A stretch of 64,000 bases of DNA. It comes from Dendrolimus kikuchii. Its lineage: Eukaryota; Arthropoda; Insecta; Lepidoptera; Lasiocampidae. Where the stretch lies: contig CM034401.1 of assembly GCA_019925095.2 (NCBI GenBank), forward strand, positions 12,125,338-12,189,337, in the 5' to 3' direction. Under the pieces are notes generated by a model, which did not search any database, was not told where the DNA came from, and saw only the letters and a list, made by a program, of their open reading frames with translations. This document shows positions 13,110 through 24,931 of this stretch, piece after piece. Position numbers and translations under genes: made by a program. Position 1 is the stretch's first letter, and every line of letters starts with the position of its first letter.

Positions 13110-13303
13110 ACTAGCATGCTTGTTGCTAGCAAATGTGAATAAGTGCAGAGCATGCTAGTTTTAGAACATTAAGCTCCTTTATTATGAGCATGTATATCAT
13201 ACATACCTTTATCCGCACGCGCCTTCGGTACATTTTTCATACTTCAGTCAACGTAGCAAAAACAGGGGAAATAAATCGTGTCGAAGCGAATTTTGGCACA
13301 GTC

Positions 13304-13687
13304 GACGGTGTTCCTTCTGTCATCTCAAGCCAAACTCGTGGGTCAAGCGTACTAAGCATCACGAACCTGGCAGACACAGACAGCTCCGTTCAATATGGCG
13401 GGGGAAGATCAACTCCCATATAAAGCCTCATAAAATAAAATTATATCTTAATATTAAATAATTAAAGCCTTGAAAAGTATTCTCAATCGATTTTTTAACA
13501 ACACGAATTATTTCCCCTATTCGGCTTGTTTTGTATTCGTTGCTTAGGCTATAATTTAGAGGAGGCTTTATGTGGGAGTTGATCTCCCCCGGCCATATTG
13601 AATGAGGCTATCTGTGTCTGCCAGGGTCGTGATGCTGGTTACGCTTGACCCGCGAGTCTGGCTTAAGGTGACAGAAGCAACACCGTC
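13304..13687. repeat. Large inverted repeat, 126-bp arms
   Basis: Positions 13304-13429 and 13562-13687 are reverse complements with scattered mismatches; examples are GGTCAAGCGTA against TACGCTTGACC and GATCAACTCCCA against TGGGAGTTGATC. The 132-bp spacer is AT-rich. The structure could be a foldback transposon or two copies of one repeat in opposite orientation. No protein is encoded. Confidence 0.75.
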
Positions 13688-14320
13688 GGGGCTTTAATAT
13701 GTTTTCGGCAGTTGCTGCGAAACCCACACTATCTCACTCTCTGTACCCGAGCAATGTAATGTGCACTGTGCTTAAAGTATTTCCATCTCACACCAAAAAA
13801 TTGATATGAAGCTAGCAGTAAGTAATAGCAATTTTCGGCAATCCGTTGGAGCAACAAAATCACGCTTTTGGCAATTACTTCGTAACCAATTAGCCAAAAT
13901 TTTTCGTATTCGTTTAATTGAATTCTACTAACTTGCTCATGCTCGCTTGACGGAGCTAAAAAATGCGCCAATGAAACGTCCAGCATTTGCGTTGGCCAGT
14001 CTACGATGACTTCCTTACTACTAAAAGGTAAATGCAGAATTCTGTTTTCAATAACTTAGTATTTTAAATTTTGTAACGAAAATCATATGCGAATGAAATC
14101 TTTCATAAGCTCTGATGCATGATGTGGTCGTTTGCAATTTTCTCCTCGGTTGCTTACAGCGACTTCACCGGCGATGCTTTGACGCATACAGAGTCAATTT
14201 GCATAATACATAGTAATATGTATTAAACCATAGAATATTGTAGGTACTAAATTTAGCTTATTACTTTATGAATAAAAGGCTATTTTTGAGTTTAGTAGTT
14301 AAATGAAAAAAAGAATAAAC

Positions 14321-14460
14321 ATTTTCTACATCTTAAAGTCGGTGCGAAGTAAAACATAAAAATTACTATGATATTTTGCTAATGTAATACATGTATTACC
14401 ATGTATATGTTGTTGTTTTTTGTGTTTACTTGGCACTAGCTTCAAGATGTCGTAGAAAAT
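14321..14460. repeat. Hairpin repeat with ~42-bp arms
   Basis: The left arm 14321-14362 (ATTTTCTACATCTTAAAGTC...) pairs with the right arm 14416-14460 (...TTCAAGATGTCGTAGAAAAT). The same words occur singly at 2652-2690 and 10530-10560, so the arm is part of a dispersed family. Confidence 0.6.
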
Positions 14461-14534
14461 ATTTATTTGTTACCGTTTAGTCACTTTTGAAGTCGGTTCT
14501 GTTTTTTGTAATTTTTATACTTCCTACTTTTTAT

Positions 14535-14918
14535 TTACGCAAATACTTGAATAGCTTTAGAAAAAAGAATATTAAGCACGTATGAGTCTATAATATTCGA
14601 GGCTTGCTCTCGGTTTTCCTGGGATCCATTCATTAGATTCTGACTTGGTGAAATGGGACCACCTGAGGAGTATACTTTTTCGAATAAAAATGAAATTGAA
14701 GATTGGTCCACAATTGACGGAAAAATCGCGTAACAAACATTTAATAAAAATATACAGTCAAATTGAGAACCTTCTTGCTTTTTGAAGTAGGATAAAAATA
14801 GTTTACATTCGTCACCTATACAGAACTTCTCATCATAAATGGACTGCCATGCACTTGTCACGACATTATTTTGTACGTACATATCAAGGGGTGAAAAGCC
14901 ATTTGTTTCAAGCGACAT
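14535..14918 (-). other. Unrecognised 127-codon open frame
   Basis: The longest open frame here that no repeat explains, starting MSLETNGFSPLDMYV and ending SKAIQVFA before its stop. I recognise no domain. It has a Cys/Phe-rich middle (IFLLNVCYAIFPSIV) and no signal peptide or clear membrane segment. Its length exceeds most chance frames in the window but not by much, and no splice or promoter signals support it. It could be a lone exon, an old transposon piece or chance. Confidence 0.15.
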
Positions 14919-15314
14919 TTTGAGAATATGTCAGAAGAGAGGAGTTTAAAGTTCGAAAATTGTTCATGGATATTTTTGAAGTCTTCAAAGCACGGCAATA
15001 TTCCATGAACGGTTTTTTGCAGGCAAGCTTATAGCTTAGCAGTTATTTTCGTAATTAAATTATCTTTCTTATGATATCAATTTTTATTGGTAAACAGAAC
15101 GGTGTAGTTATCTATATTGATTTACTTCTTCATACCTGCTTGCCAGGTAGCCATGAACACTTTTCGATTGGCAAGCTATCATAGGCGTGTTTATAAATCA
15201 ATACAATTTGATTAAAAAATATATATCATCTAGTTCTCAGATGGGTAAATATCGATCTTCATCGTCTTCTCTCTTGAGGCATTAGGATGAAATAAACCGA
15301 TTATGTTATGTCTT

Positions 15315-15632
15315 TTATCCGTGCAGGAACGGAGAAAGAATACAATTTCCTGCGGCCGGGCAGCCTGTCGAAAGAGGCGACTTAACAATCCACAGCCAGG
15401 TGGAGCCAGCCAGCATTTGCCAGACTGAATGGCTACCACCTCTGGTCTAAAGTATGTCGCCATAATAACCTTGAGTTGTGTTCCGGCATTAGTGACCAGG
15501 TTCCAGTCTCCCTTAAGAGAGCAGCAGCGCATTTGTAGCACCTTTGGTGTTGCAAATGTCCATAGGCGATGGTAACCGCTTTAAATCAAGTGGGCCGTCT
15601 GCCTGTCTGCTGATCTCCTGCCATAAAAAAAG
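15315..15632 (+). mobile_element. SINE-like repeat family A, near full length
   Basis: This copy begins TATCCGTGCAGGAACGGAG and ends with CTGTCTGCTGATCTCCTGCC followed by an A-rich tail. The same left end occurs in the copies at 15974, 45406 and 62180, so the unit has a fixed 5' end of about 300 bp rather than random truncations. The last ~75 bp (CATAGGCGATGGTAACCGC ... GGGCCGTCTGCCTGTC) resemble the 3' end of the LINE at 17009-17757. It lies in inverted orientation to the copy at 15974-16289. Open frames on either strand are incidental. Confidence 0.8.
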
Positions 15633-15973
15633 GCCTGAAATGTCAGAAAATGTCGCTTGAAACAAATATCCATTCACCCCTCAATATTATGATGCTTGTT
15701 TCTTGCAGGGGTACGCAAAGAAATTGATTTCCAATTGTATGTACCAAGACACACATTTCACTTCATCTACTTTCACTAAAATCCTCAAAAATACACGTCT
15801 TTTTGAAATCGATTGCTCATTGCTTACAATTTTGTCATGGTAAGTACAATACGGTCTGCCGACACTAACGCGCTGTTCTCCCAAGTATGTTTTAGGTAAA
15901 TGTGACTTCAGCCCTAGGAATTAATCAAGGATTAGTGCTTATTGTTCAACCAGTTTTTGCTGAATTAAGGGCT

Positions 15974-16289
15974 TTTTTTATTTTTATTGCAGGAGTTCAG
16001 CAGACAGGCAGACGGCCCACTTGATGGAAAGCGGTTAGCATCGCCTATGGACATTTGCAATACCAAAGATGCTATATATGCGTTGCTGCTCTCTTAAAGG
16101 AGACTGGAACCTGATCGTAATGCCGGAACACAACGCAAGATTGTTATGGCGGCATACTCTAGACCAGAGGTGGTAGCCATCCAGTCGGGCAAAGACCCTA
16201 CCACCTGGCTGTGGGTTCTTTTGTCGCCTCTTACGACAGGCCGCCCAGCCGCAGGAAATTGTATTCTTTCTCCGTTCCTGCACGGATAA
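15974..16289 (-). mobile_element. SINE-like repeat family A, with target-site duplication
   Basis: A near full-length minus-strand copy. The plus strand shows the T-rich tail and TTGCAGGAGTTCAGCAGACA at the left and CCGTTCCTGCACGGATA at the right. AAGGGCT flanks it on both sides (15967-15973 and 16290-16296), consistent with a 7-bp target-site duplication. Non-coding. Confidence 0.8.
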
Positions 16290-16296
16290 AAGGGCT

Positions 16297-17008
16297 ATTT
16301 AGAGTTAAGTTAATTTGTCTACTTTTATTTAATATACCTACCAATATTTCGTGTTTAATTATTAATAAGTTCTAATTAACATTTGTTTTGTCAGCTTCCT
16401 TCCATACATCTTACATTTTAAAGGGCTTTTAGATCTTATTTAAGGAAAAAGCTGTTTTGTGATATTTGAACCAAAATGAAGGCTCATTAATCAAGTAAAA
16501 CAGTTACAAAACAAGATTACTCGACCTAATTCTATACCATTTCGTACACAGCCACCGAGAGAAATTCATAATAACATCAATTATAAATCATTGTGCCATT
16601 AGGAGCAAGTAATTCGTAAAGCCTAGATTAGGCAATTGATTCAAATTGGCTGGTTTGTTTGATGTTCTATTGATTTGCCCTGTCTTTGAAATAGTTATCT
16701 TACCGTAAATTGCAATTTACTTCTAATGAAATGCTTGCTTAGTGTAATACTGATTTTATTTGATAGTGGCATGGATTCTTTTTCTATGATAATTGTTTCT
16801 AGATATTACTTTATGTAGAATACCAGTTCACTAGATAGATATGACAAGTGTTAGAAGGCATTTAAATAATAATTGTTTTAACAGCGAGCGATCTATGATA
16901 CTACTACTCTAGACTTGTTTATGCTCTGTTTATATATTGTATTCGCTATTCACTTTTTGTCTTATAAGAAATAAAACTAAACATATTAATTAATAAATAA
17001 AAAAAAAC
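16297..17008. other. Anonymous AT-rich stretch
   Basis: No gene or repeat seen. It ends in a short A-rich run just before the truncated LINE. Confidence 0.55.
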
Positions 17009-17757
17009 CATTTATCAATGCGCCACAATTCCAAGGAACACCCCTTACGATCTCTAACAGTATCGGGATCCTTGGGGTCGACATAACGAACGACGTACAA
17101 TTTCGGGCTCATCTGGAAGGCAAGGCCAAACTTGCCTCTAAAAAGCTTGGTGTGCTAAACCGGTCCAAGCAGTACTTCACCCCGTGGCAACAACTTGCAC
17201 TCCACAATGCGCAAGTCATACCGTATATGGAGTACTACTGCTCACATCTATGGGCCGGGGCACCCGCTTACCAGACTGACCACCTCGACTCCATCCAGCG
17301 TCGCGCCGTTAGTATCGTCGACGATCCCATACTAACAGGCGGTTTAGAACCGCTTAGCCTTCGGAGAGACTTCGCGTCCCTCTGCGTATTCTACCGCTTG
17401 TATAACGGGGAATGTTCCGAGGAATTGTTTGATCTGGTGCCAACGCCTCATTTCTACAACCGCACAGCTCGCCAACGACGGAATGTTCACCCCCATTTCT
17501 TAGAGCCTTCACGCTCAACTACGCAACGGTTCTCTAGAACATTTATTCCGCGTACAAGGACGATCTGGAGGGAACTTCCCGCCACGGTCTTCCCCTTGCG
17601 TTATGATATGGGGTTTTTTAAGAAGGGCATTATAAAATTTCTTAGAGGTCGGCAACGCGTTGGCGACACCCTTGATGTTACAAACGTCTATAGGCGACGG
17701 TAACCACTTGCCATCAGGTGGGCCGTCTGCCTGTTTGCCTACTTCAGGCAATAAAAA
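17009..17757 (+). pseudogene. Non-LTR retrotransposon, ORF2 C-terminal part and 3' tail
   Basis: A 5'-truncated LINE of the jockey/CR1-like type. The open frame runs without a stop from about 17013 to the TAA at 17701, roughly 230 codons, although no true start exists because the 5' end is lost. Visible blocks are GILGVDITNDVQFRAHLEGK, then KLASKKLGVLNRSKQYFTP, YMEYYCSHLWAGAP, SIQRRAVSIVDDP, SLRRDFASLCVFYRLY, FHYNRTAR-like FYNRTARQRR, and RTRTIWRELPATVFP near the end. This is the thumb and C-terminal region; the catalytic YADD box lies upstream and is absent. The 3' untranslated tail (17676-17756) ends GGGCCGTCTGCCTGTTTGCC then AATAAAAAA and resembles the tail of the family A SINE-like repeats. 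The uninterrupted frame suggests a fairly recent insertion. Confidence 0.85.
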
Positions 17758-17984
17758 ATCAGTTATAGTGTATTTATTAACAAAACAATAATAGTAATAA
17801 ATACTTTTAGGATTTCTATGCGGCTGCCTCAATGTAAATATGTGTATCCCACCGCGACGTATTTCATTTTCTTGGAGAAAAAGTATCCCATTTTATTTTT
17901 CATTGTAGATAGTACATAATTATATATAAAATGTAATGATAATCAATTCATTCAGCTACGTTCGAGTAGCCTTTGAAACCTTGA

Positions 17985-19567
17985 AAATTGTCCCGTCTTG
18001 GATATCGTGTCGGGTTAAAAAAGGATTTATGGGATCTATACGTATTTAAAACCCACTAATCCGTCTTGGATAAATGTGGCAGATATTTTTTCTCTAAAGT
18101 ATTGGAAAAGTTGGTACACTCAGCTGTATATACAGGCCTGGCTAGCAGTCTCGGTAAAGACCAACATGGATTTATGCAAAATCGGTCAACTACCTCTAAC
18201 TTAGTGTTATTTAATGAATATTTTACAGACTTTTTGGATAAAGGGGCGCAAGTCGACGTAGTCTACACAAATTATAGTAAATGTTTTGATCGCATAGACC
18301 ACCGGATTCTCTTGCGCAAACTTAGGTATTCCGAAATTCATGGCGATTAATTCCGATGGTTTTCCTCTTATGTACGAAATCGAACTCAAAGAGTAGTGTT
18401 ACATGGAAATGCATCGTTATGGAAATTAATACCTTCCGGGGTACCACAAGGATCCATCCTTGGTCCCATACTCTTTAATATTTTTATTACTGACGTAACA
18501 CTTTGCTTTAGAAATTCTACAATTCTGTTATATGCCGATGACATGAAAATATTAAGATCAGTACGTAATAATGTAGATACTCTTCTACTTCAAGAAGATT
18601 TGAATTGTTTTTCGGAATACTGTACAGTTAACAGACTACAACTGAATGTATCAAAATGTTATACCATTACCTTCTCAAAGCAAAAACGTACCCTAAATTC
18701 TGATTATACTTTATATAATAACATAATTAGCAGAGTGAATGTTATCAAAGACTTGGGTGTCCTGCACGACAGCAAACTTATTTTCGATAACCATATAAAC
18801 CTTATAATTAACAGGGCATATAAGTCTTTGGGATTCATAATGAGAGCTACAACATATTTTCGATCATTAAAGCCATTAAAAGTTCTTTACTGCTCATTTG
18901 TTCGAAGTCATCTTGAATACGCATCTCAAGTTTGGAATCCGAAATATAGCATATATATAAACAGAGTAGAACAAATTCAAAAGAAATTTTTAAGTTACCT
19001 AGATTACCGCGCACAACGATCATCTAACAACTACTACGATCGTTGTAAAAAATATAATTTCTTACCTCTAAATTCAGGCGTAATATAAGTGATATTTGTT
19101 TCCTGATGAAGTTGGCTAGAGGTAACATTGATTGTCCAGATATGATCTCAAAAGTATCATTCGGACTAATTAACTTGGCCTGAGGCAGAGAGGATTACGC
19201 CACACACCTATCGTAAATAGCAACTACAGACAAAACGCGTTTATCATACGAAGCTCAAATTCTTTTAACGAAATAGTAGTAGACTCAAATCTAGACCTGT
19301 ATTGCACACCTATAAATTCTCTAAGTGCAATTTGGCTCAAAATTTCTTCGATAAAATAAACAGCTAAAAATTTTGTTACATTATTATCCCTCAATATCGT
19401 GTATGCACATGTCTTTTGTTTTTTTTTAATGTTTTTATGTCTTTTTTTTTTTGTTTTCTTTACCAATAGGCGGAGGCTTATTATCAGCATCTTTTTCTTA
19501 AATATTATTGTTTCTATATTTTGTATAATTAGACTAAGCCTTCCTAAAATAAAATAAATAAATAAAT
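17985..19567 (+). pseudogene. Non-LTR retrotransposon with reverse transcriptase domain, decayed
   Basis: A second LINE of a different lineage. The reverse transcriptase begins near 18066 with FSKVLEKLVHSAVY, has QHGFMQNRSTTSNL (fingers), motif A as VVYTNYSKCFDRIDH, the block IPSGVPQGSILGPILFN, and the YADD catalytic box at 18531-18542. After VNRLQLNVSKC and IKDLGVLHDSKL come SFVRSHLEYASQVWNP and the C-terminal region. Decay is clear: an in-frame TAA at 18348-18350, a frame change near 19076, a TGA at 19181-19183, and Asn where motif A usually has the first catalytic Asp. Coding similarity fades near 19358, and an AAAT-repeat tail ends the element at about 19567. A remnant VKKG-like word near 18015 hints that the upstream finger region is partly present. 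Jockey superfamily is likely; the clade is not assigned. Confidence 0.85.
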
Positions 19568-20324
19568 ACCGACCATATCCAAATAATTGGGCATCTCAAA
19601 GCAAGCAGTGGGATGTTTATGGGTTGATATTGTTTACTCGTAATATAGTTTTTAACTAGATTTTTGATCATTTTTTGTCATGGTAGGTATAGGTTCAGAT
19701 TCGCATTTGACGACCTTGTTTGATGTTAAGCGAAGTGATGGTCGAGGATTCTTCAAAACCATATATGTCACAAAGGAAACTTTAGTAAAGTGGTAATGTA
19801 ACAAACACTTCCCACCGTTTTTTTAAATTTATATGTGGTTAATGGATGTGCGATCAAGTATACATTATGGCTCCTTAATTAAGCGAATTTTCAAAAGCGA
19901 AGATGCTCGAGCCATAAGTACGCTTACCTACTTGCTCACAAGTTTATCAACAGCTTAAGCAAGTCTTGAATGTAGTATATTTTCTTGGATTACAGATTGG
20001 TACCAATTTCATGTTGCTTTTTCTTTTTAAAACAGTGATAAGTGATAACACGTTGCGAAGCGTTATACATAAAGTAGAATATAGACTTTATTTTTAACTT
20101 ATGTATATGCAAGTTCTTTAAAAAAGTTTTCAGTTCGTACCAGTAGAATTTAGTCATAAAGCTTATAAAGGAGACGGGGACATTTGGGCCAAAAAATGTA
20201 TTGAGTTGAGATATAGCTTAAAAAAGCGTTATATTTTTATATTACAAAATGGAACACGTCAGCCCTAAATTCTATCTGGAAGACGAGAAGTTTAAAAAAT
20301 AAAATTACAAATAAAATAAAGGTT
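19568..20324. other. Anonymous stretch
   Basis: AT-rich, nothing recognised. Confidence 0.55.
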
Positions 20325-20400
20325 ACAAATTTCTATAGGCGATGGTAACCATTTTCCATGAGGTGGGCTGTCTCCCTGTCTGCTGAAGAGTTCAGCAGGC
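20325..20400 (+). mobile_element. SINE-like family A, 3' tail only
   Basis: Only the terminal ~75 bp are present (CTATAGGCGATGGTAACCA ... CTGTCTGCTGAAGAGTTCAG). It could equally be a LINE tail of the related family, because the two share this sequence. Confidence 0.55.
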
Positions 20401-22961
20401 AGAATACAATAGAAAAGAACGATTTATGTGAATGAATTTCTATAATTAATAATTTGAAAAAACTTACCACATATTAATTAATTCAAAATGATTAAACCGA
20501 CTACAATTATAAAAAATATCAATATAATAAAAATAAATCTTAAAATCACTCATCTTTTTGTAACCTGGGCCCAAGAATCTATGAAAGCGAATCCGTCTCA
20601 TTGTGTACACATTATAATTCATTATTTTTAATTAAATCCAGACTTCTTGTTGACCGGTTTTGAATTTAATGATATAATATTATAAGACAACTGGTGAAGT
20701 ACGACTGCAGGGCTATATCAGCAGGTTTTGTGCCTTCGTTTGGTACGTGCTCAAGTGAGGTTGTTAACAATCGAGTTGAAGCAGGCTAGAGATGTGAATT
20801 AATGCCTTCCCATCGTGATTACCTGTGCGTAAGAAAACGGGCCAAAACCCAAGCCTCAGGTTCGTGACTTAATTAAAACGTACAAAAACGACTTGCACAG
20901 TTATGATCTTTGAGTGAATTTGAACAGTTCACTTCGAGTCAATCCAACTGGATGGGCATCCAGGTTACCGTTGCTTCACGGCGAGAAGGAAAGAATCTTA
21001 TTTCAGAATAATAATTTCTAAAAGTACATATATTTTAAATGTAAAAATGGAGAGCCTATTATTCAAATAATCCTACAGGATTATATCGGAACTTAAGGTG
21101 TATAGCGAAAATGCAATTTAGCGGTCGCTTTCGATGATTATTATATAATACTGATTAAATGTTAGCAAAATGGACGCAATCGAACGTAGTGAACCTAAAA
21201 AAGGCCACCTATATTGTTGCATCATCTGATCTTAAATGTCAAATTCTAGGAAAATAAATTTTCAACATTCTATTATTGTGTAGATTACAATACCATCAAA
21301 ATAAATACAAAAAATAGTTTCATCCTCTTTTTCCAAATGTTTTCACCCTCATCTCTTTTTGAACAATTGATTGAAGATATGTCCTGTATTTATTTAGTAT
21401 CGTAAAGATGAAAAATGGTGCAAAATCTAGTATAGAAATTAGTGCTGCAGAAAAGAAAGAAGGAATATAATAAAACTCCCTTAAAGTTATATTAAAGAAG
21501 AACGAGCATTGAGCATGTAATGAACAAGGATGAAAATGTGTAACTATATAGGTAGGTAGATAAAAAAATATGGATGGAGTACATGAATGATAAATGATAT
21601 CCTCATGAGAATTTGTGGTATGACAGAAGTCGTATGCCAGGATAGAGAAGTACCTACAGAAGGACAATAGGTACTGGTGCCGACCCCACATTATCAGGAA
21701 AATGAGACATAACTAAAGAAAAAAGCTTAAAGAATATTTTTTATTTGCTATAATATAATAATTTACATGTTAAACATATTTTTGCGGTTACAATCGCAAC
21801 CAAAGTATTCGTAGCAACAAATCGCTTAATTAGAAACGTTGTCGGAACCTCGGCAAACTGGCTTGCTTGTTCACGTTACCTCGAGAAACTTATCGCTGAA
21901 GCGTGCCCTTTATCCTTTCCATTTAGAAAATATTTATTTAGCATCCTTTCCTTAAGCCCCGGCGCTCAGGTGCGAGATCGCCCTAACTCAAATAAGGGGA
22001 AGCCATTTAAATAAAGCACTTGTTTTCATTACACTTCGCTCCGAACCTACATTTGTTATCAACCTTATGGTCACCAGTTAAAAGAAACGTTGGCTCTCTT
22101 GTTCACTTTTTACCTACTTTGATCTAACTAAACTCAATAGGTACTACAACAATTACTTTGTGGTACAGTTCTTTGATAGCTCTGGACTTTTATATCTATA
22201 ATAGCATTAATATAATTAGTTTCAATGATTTATTTCAAATTTATTTTTTATTATTATTTTGTGAAACAGGTAATGTAACGAGATTAATTAATTCGATTGC
22301 CATAGGTAATTTAAATTCTGTAATGTGACCCCTATCCATAATAAAGTTAATATACAGCTTCTAATTGAAAACTATTTTTCCTACGAAAACGAAATAGCTC
22401 ACGGTAAATTTACGCGACACGTCAAACATAAAAAAAATAATAACTAATACCGCCACAAATTTTTATGGAACAAGAACAACAGATTATTTAGTGCCAAGAC
22501 TAAAAAATCAGATACCGGTTGAAACAAGAAATAAAATAAATTTCAATAACATGAAAACTATAATTAAATCCATAGGAGAAACTATTATTTAAAATAAACA
22601 TAGACAAATATTTATTTTTTACCAATATTAATTCCAGTATACATATAAAATTATAACACACATCTAAGTATATATAAGTAGATGTGCGTATATCTGTATT
22701 ACTTACCTAAATTAATTTACGCACAAAATACAAAATATATAACACGCTACATACTCACCCTGTATACACATAACAAAAATAAAGTACAAGGTCATGTGTT
22801 AATGTTTGCTCACTTGGTACTAGAAATGGAGAAAGGGTAGATGTAAAAATTCAAACTACCTCATATTTGTTAATTTTACATAAAGCGCAGACTTTATGCA
22901 TCTTCGTCAAACCCTTTCGGGATTTAAGATGTAGATATATAAAAATGTATGTTTTTGTTTG

Positions 22962-22993
<32 letters not shown>

Positions 22994-24082
22994 GAATAGG
23001 CAATACAGGTATTTTATTGATAATTAATACGCATTTTGCAAGACTTGATGTTAATTTTTAGAGCTAGTGGTGATATTGTGTAACGTAAAGACGATTGTAT
23101 CGAGCATCTAAGGCTGGGCATAGGTCGTAATGGCTCAGTTCTCATCTCATTGTAATAATATGGGTCCGAATATTCCTTAAGGCAAGTTAACGCGCGTATT
23201 GTCATAATTGCTTATTACCACGTGCTGATAGTGCAAAAAATATATACTATGGAAACTTATCCGTCGAGGTAACCGATATGATGTGGAAGTGACTTTATAT
23301 ACATGTTTATTTGTTTCTTCCCGGCTGACGATGGGTATGAACCAATTTACCAAATTTTATTTAACTCGTCACTTTGATGAACATACCAACATAGGATATT
23401 TATTGTCCCGGAAAAGTTATTCTTTCCGTGGGATACGCATCCGAAGTTTACGTTAGCAAAGCCGCGAGAAATGCTCTAATTACCTACATTCAACGTGGCT
23501 ACTGAAAGATGAACTAGTTCTAGAGCAGACGAGTCTTGTAGTGGAGACCATGAACTTACATTCTAATCTGAGATAATCTAAACTAGGACATTAGTAGTAT
23601 TTTATGAGAAAAATTCACAGGATATGTAGTACAAATATAAGCAGTTTCGTCTAACAATGGATTACAATAGGCTGAAAACGACCAATATTTGAAACTTTGA
23701 TGTAAAATGTTTATTTAAATGGAGTATTCAGTCGATTAATGCAGTAACTAGCAATTTTACACTTATAGGGCTAGCTAACATCAACTAAATTTACATTAAT
23801 TGGTGTTCTTAATTTTTTTTAAAGAATGAATAGAATTTTATTGAAGACTAAAATTAAATATTTTACATTGTATTTCGAAATAATTATATTTAGGATAGGA
23901 TATTAGGGTGATGAATCATTCAATATCATTACACGCCGTCGTGTTCTTTCGATGCTATTCCTTTCAACCAAATTGAATCAGTTTGGTTGATTCGTCTAAT
24001 ATCAGCATTACATAGCTGTAAAGCTAAAATCTTAATACATTGAAGCATCCAAAATATCCAATGCCCTAAATTAATAGTAATT
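20401..24082. other. Anonymous stretch containing one poly(A) run
   Basis: No gene seen. Positions 22974-22992 are a run of about 19 A preceded by AATAAATAAATT, which could be the tail of a retrocopied transcript in plus orientation, but upstream sequence (22800-22970) shows no recognisable gene and I found no target duplication. The frame at 21320-21691 (minus, 123 codons) has no motif. Confidence 0.45.
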
Positions 24083-24205
24083 TCGACAGACTGATGGCCC
24101 ACCTGATCAAAGTGGTTATATTTGCAACAAAAGAGGTGCTGCGAACTTGCTACCGACTTCGAAGGGGGCACTGAAACCTGGCCACTAATGCCAGAACACA
24201 GAGGT
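24083..24205 (-). mobile_element. SINE-like family A, diverged fragment
   Basis: The plus strand reads GATGGCCCACCTGATCAAAG ... GAGGTGCTGCGAAC ... CACTAATGCCAGAACACA, the minus-strand order of family A with many changes. A detached scrap at 24523-24550 (GCCAGAATACAACTCAAGAT) may belong to the same copy. Confidence 0.5.
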
Positions 24206-24688
24206 GGCGTAAAGCGACGGTGACGTGGGCTATCGCCTACGGCCTCACGTTCCTAGATTCCTCGCATCTCGAAATCAGGACGTGTACATTTTTTTGTAGC
24301 GATTAAAATGTCGAAAAAGTTTATTCATTGTAAAACAATCACCTTACTATAAGAAACCCTTTTTTTCGAGGAGCGACATTCGCGGTAACTATTACGGGGA
24401 ACCACCTCCGGCCGTTGCCAGTTTCAATTGTTTTTCAAAACAATTTTTTTGCGTTACCACAGGGCCTCGCAAAATGTATGTTGCGTGAAATTAAATGACA
24501 CATGAAATTTAGATCTTGCTCCGCCACTGCCAGAATACAACTCAAGATTGTTAATTGTCCAAAATACTGTTTTATTACATTGAATTCTACCTTATGTCTG
24601 TACTTTCTCTTAACATTTTAAATAGTAAAGATAAATTAGCTTCGCCACGTTTTTGCGTTTGTAGTAGTGCACTGTCAGCGCTTAACTT

Positions 24689-24931
24689 CCAGGTGGTAGG
24701 GCATTTGCCCGACTGGATGGCTACCACCCCTAGTCTAAAGTATGTCACTATAATAACCTTGAGTTGTGTTCCGGCATTAGTGATCAGGTTCCAGTTTCCC
24801 TTAAGAGAGCAGCAGCGCATTTCTAGCACATTTGGTGTTAAAAATGTCCATAGGCGATGGTAACCGCTTTCCATCAAGTGGGCCGTCTGCCTGTCTGCTG
24901 AACTCCTGCAATAAAAACAAATAAAAAAAAA
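24689..24931 (+). mobile_element. SINE-like family A, 5'-truncated
   Basis: The copy starts internally at CCAGGTGGTAGGGCATTTGC and runs to CTGAACTCCTGCAATAAAAAC with an A-rich tail. It closely follows the other copies. Open frames on both strands here are by-products. Confidence 0.75.

Noticed and set aside
20800..21010. Words reminiscent of a Bombyx-type SINE (CATCCAGGTTACCGTTGCTTC)
   Set aside because: The resemblance is from memory and limited to a short word; there are no ends or target duplications.
22974..22992. Poly(A) run as evidence of a processed pseudogene
   Set aside because: The upstream 170 bp contain no recognisable transcript and no flanking duplication was found.
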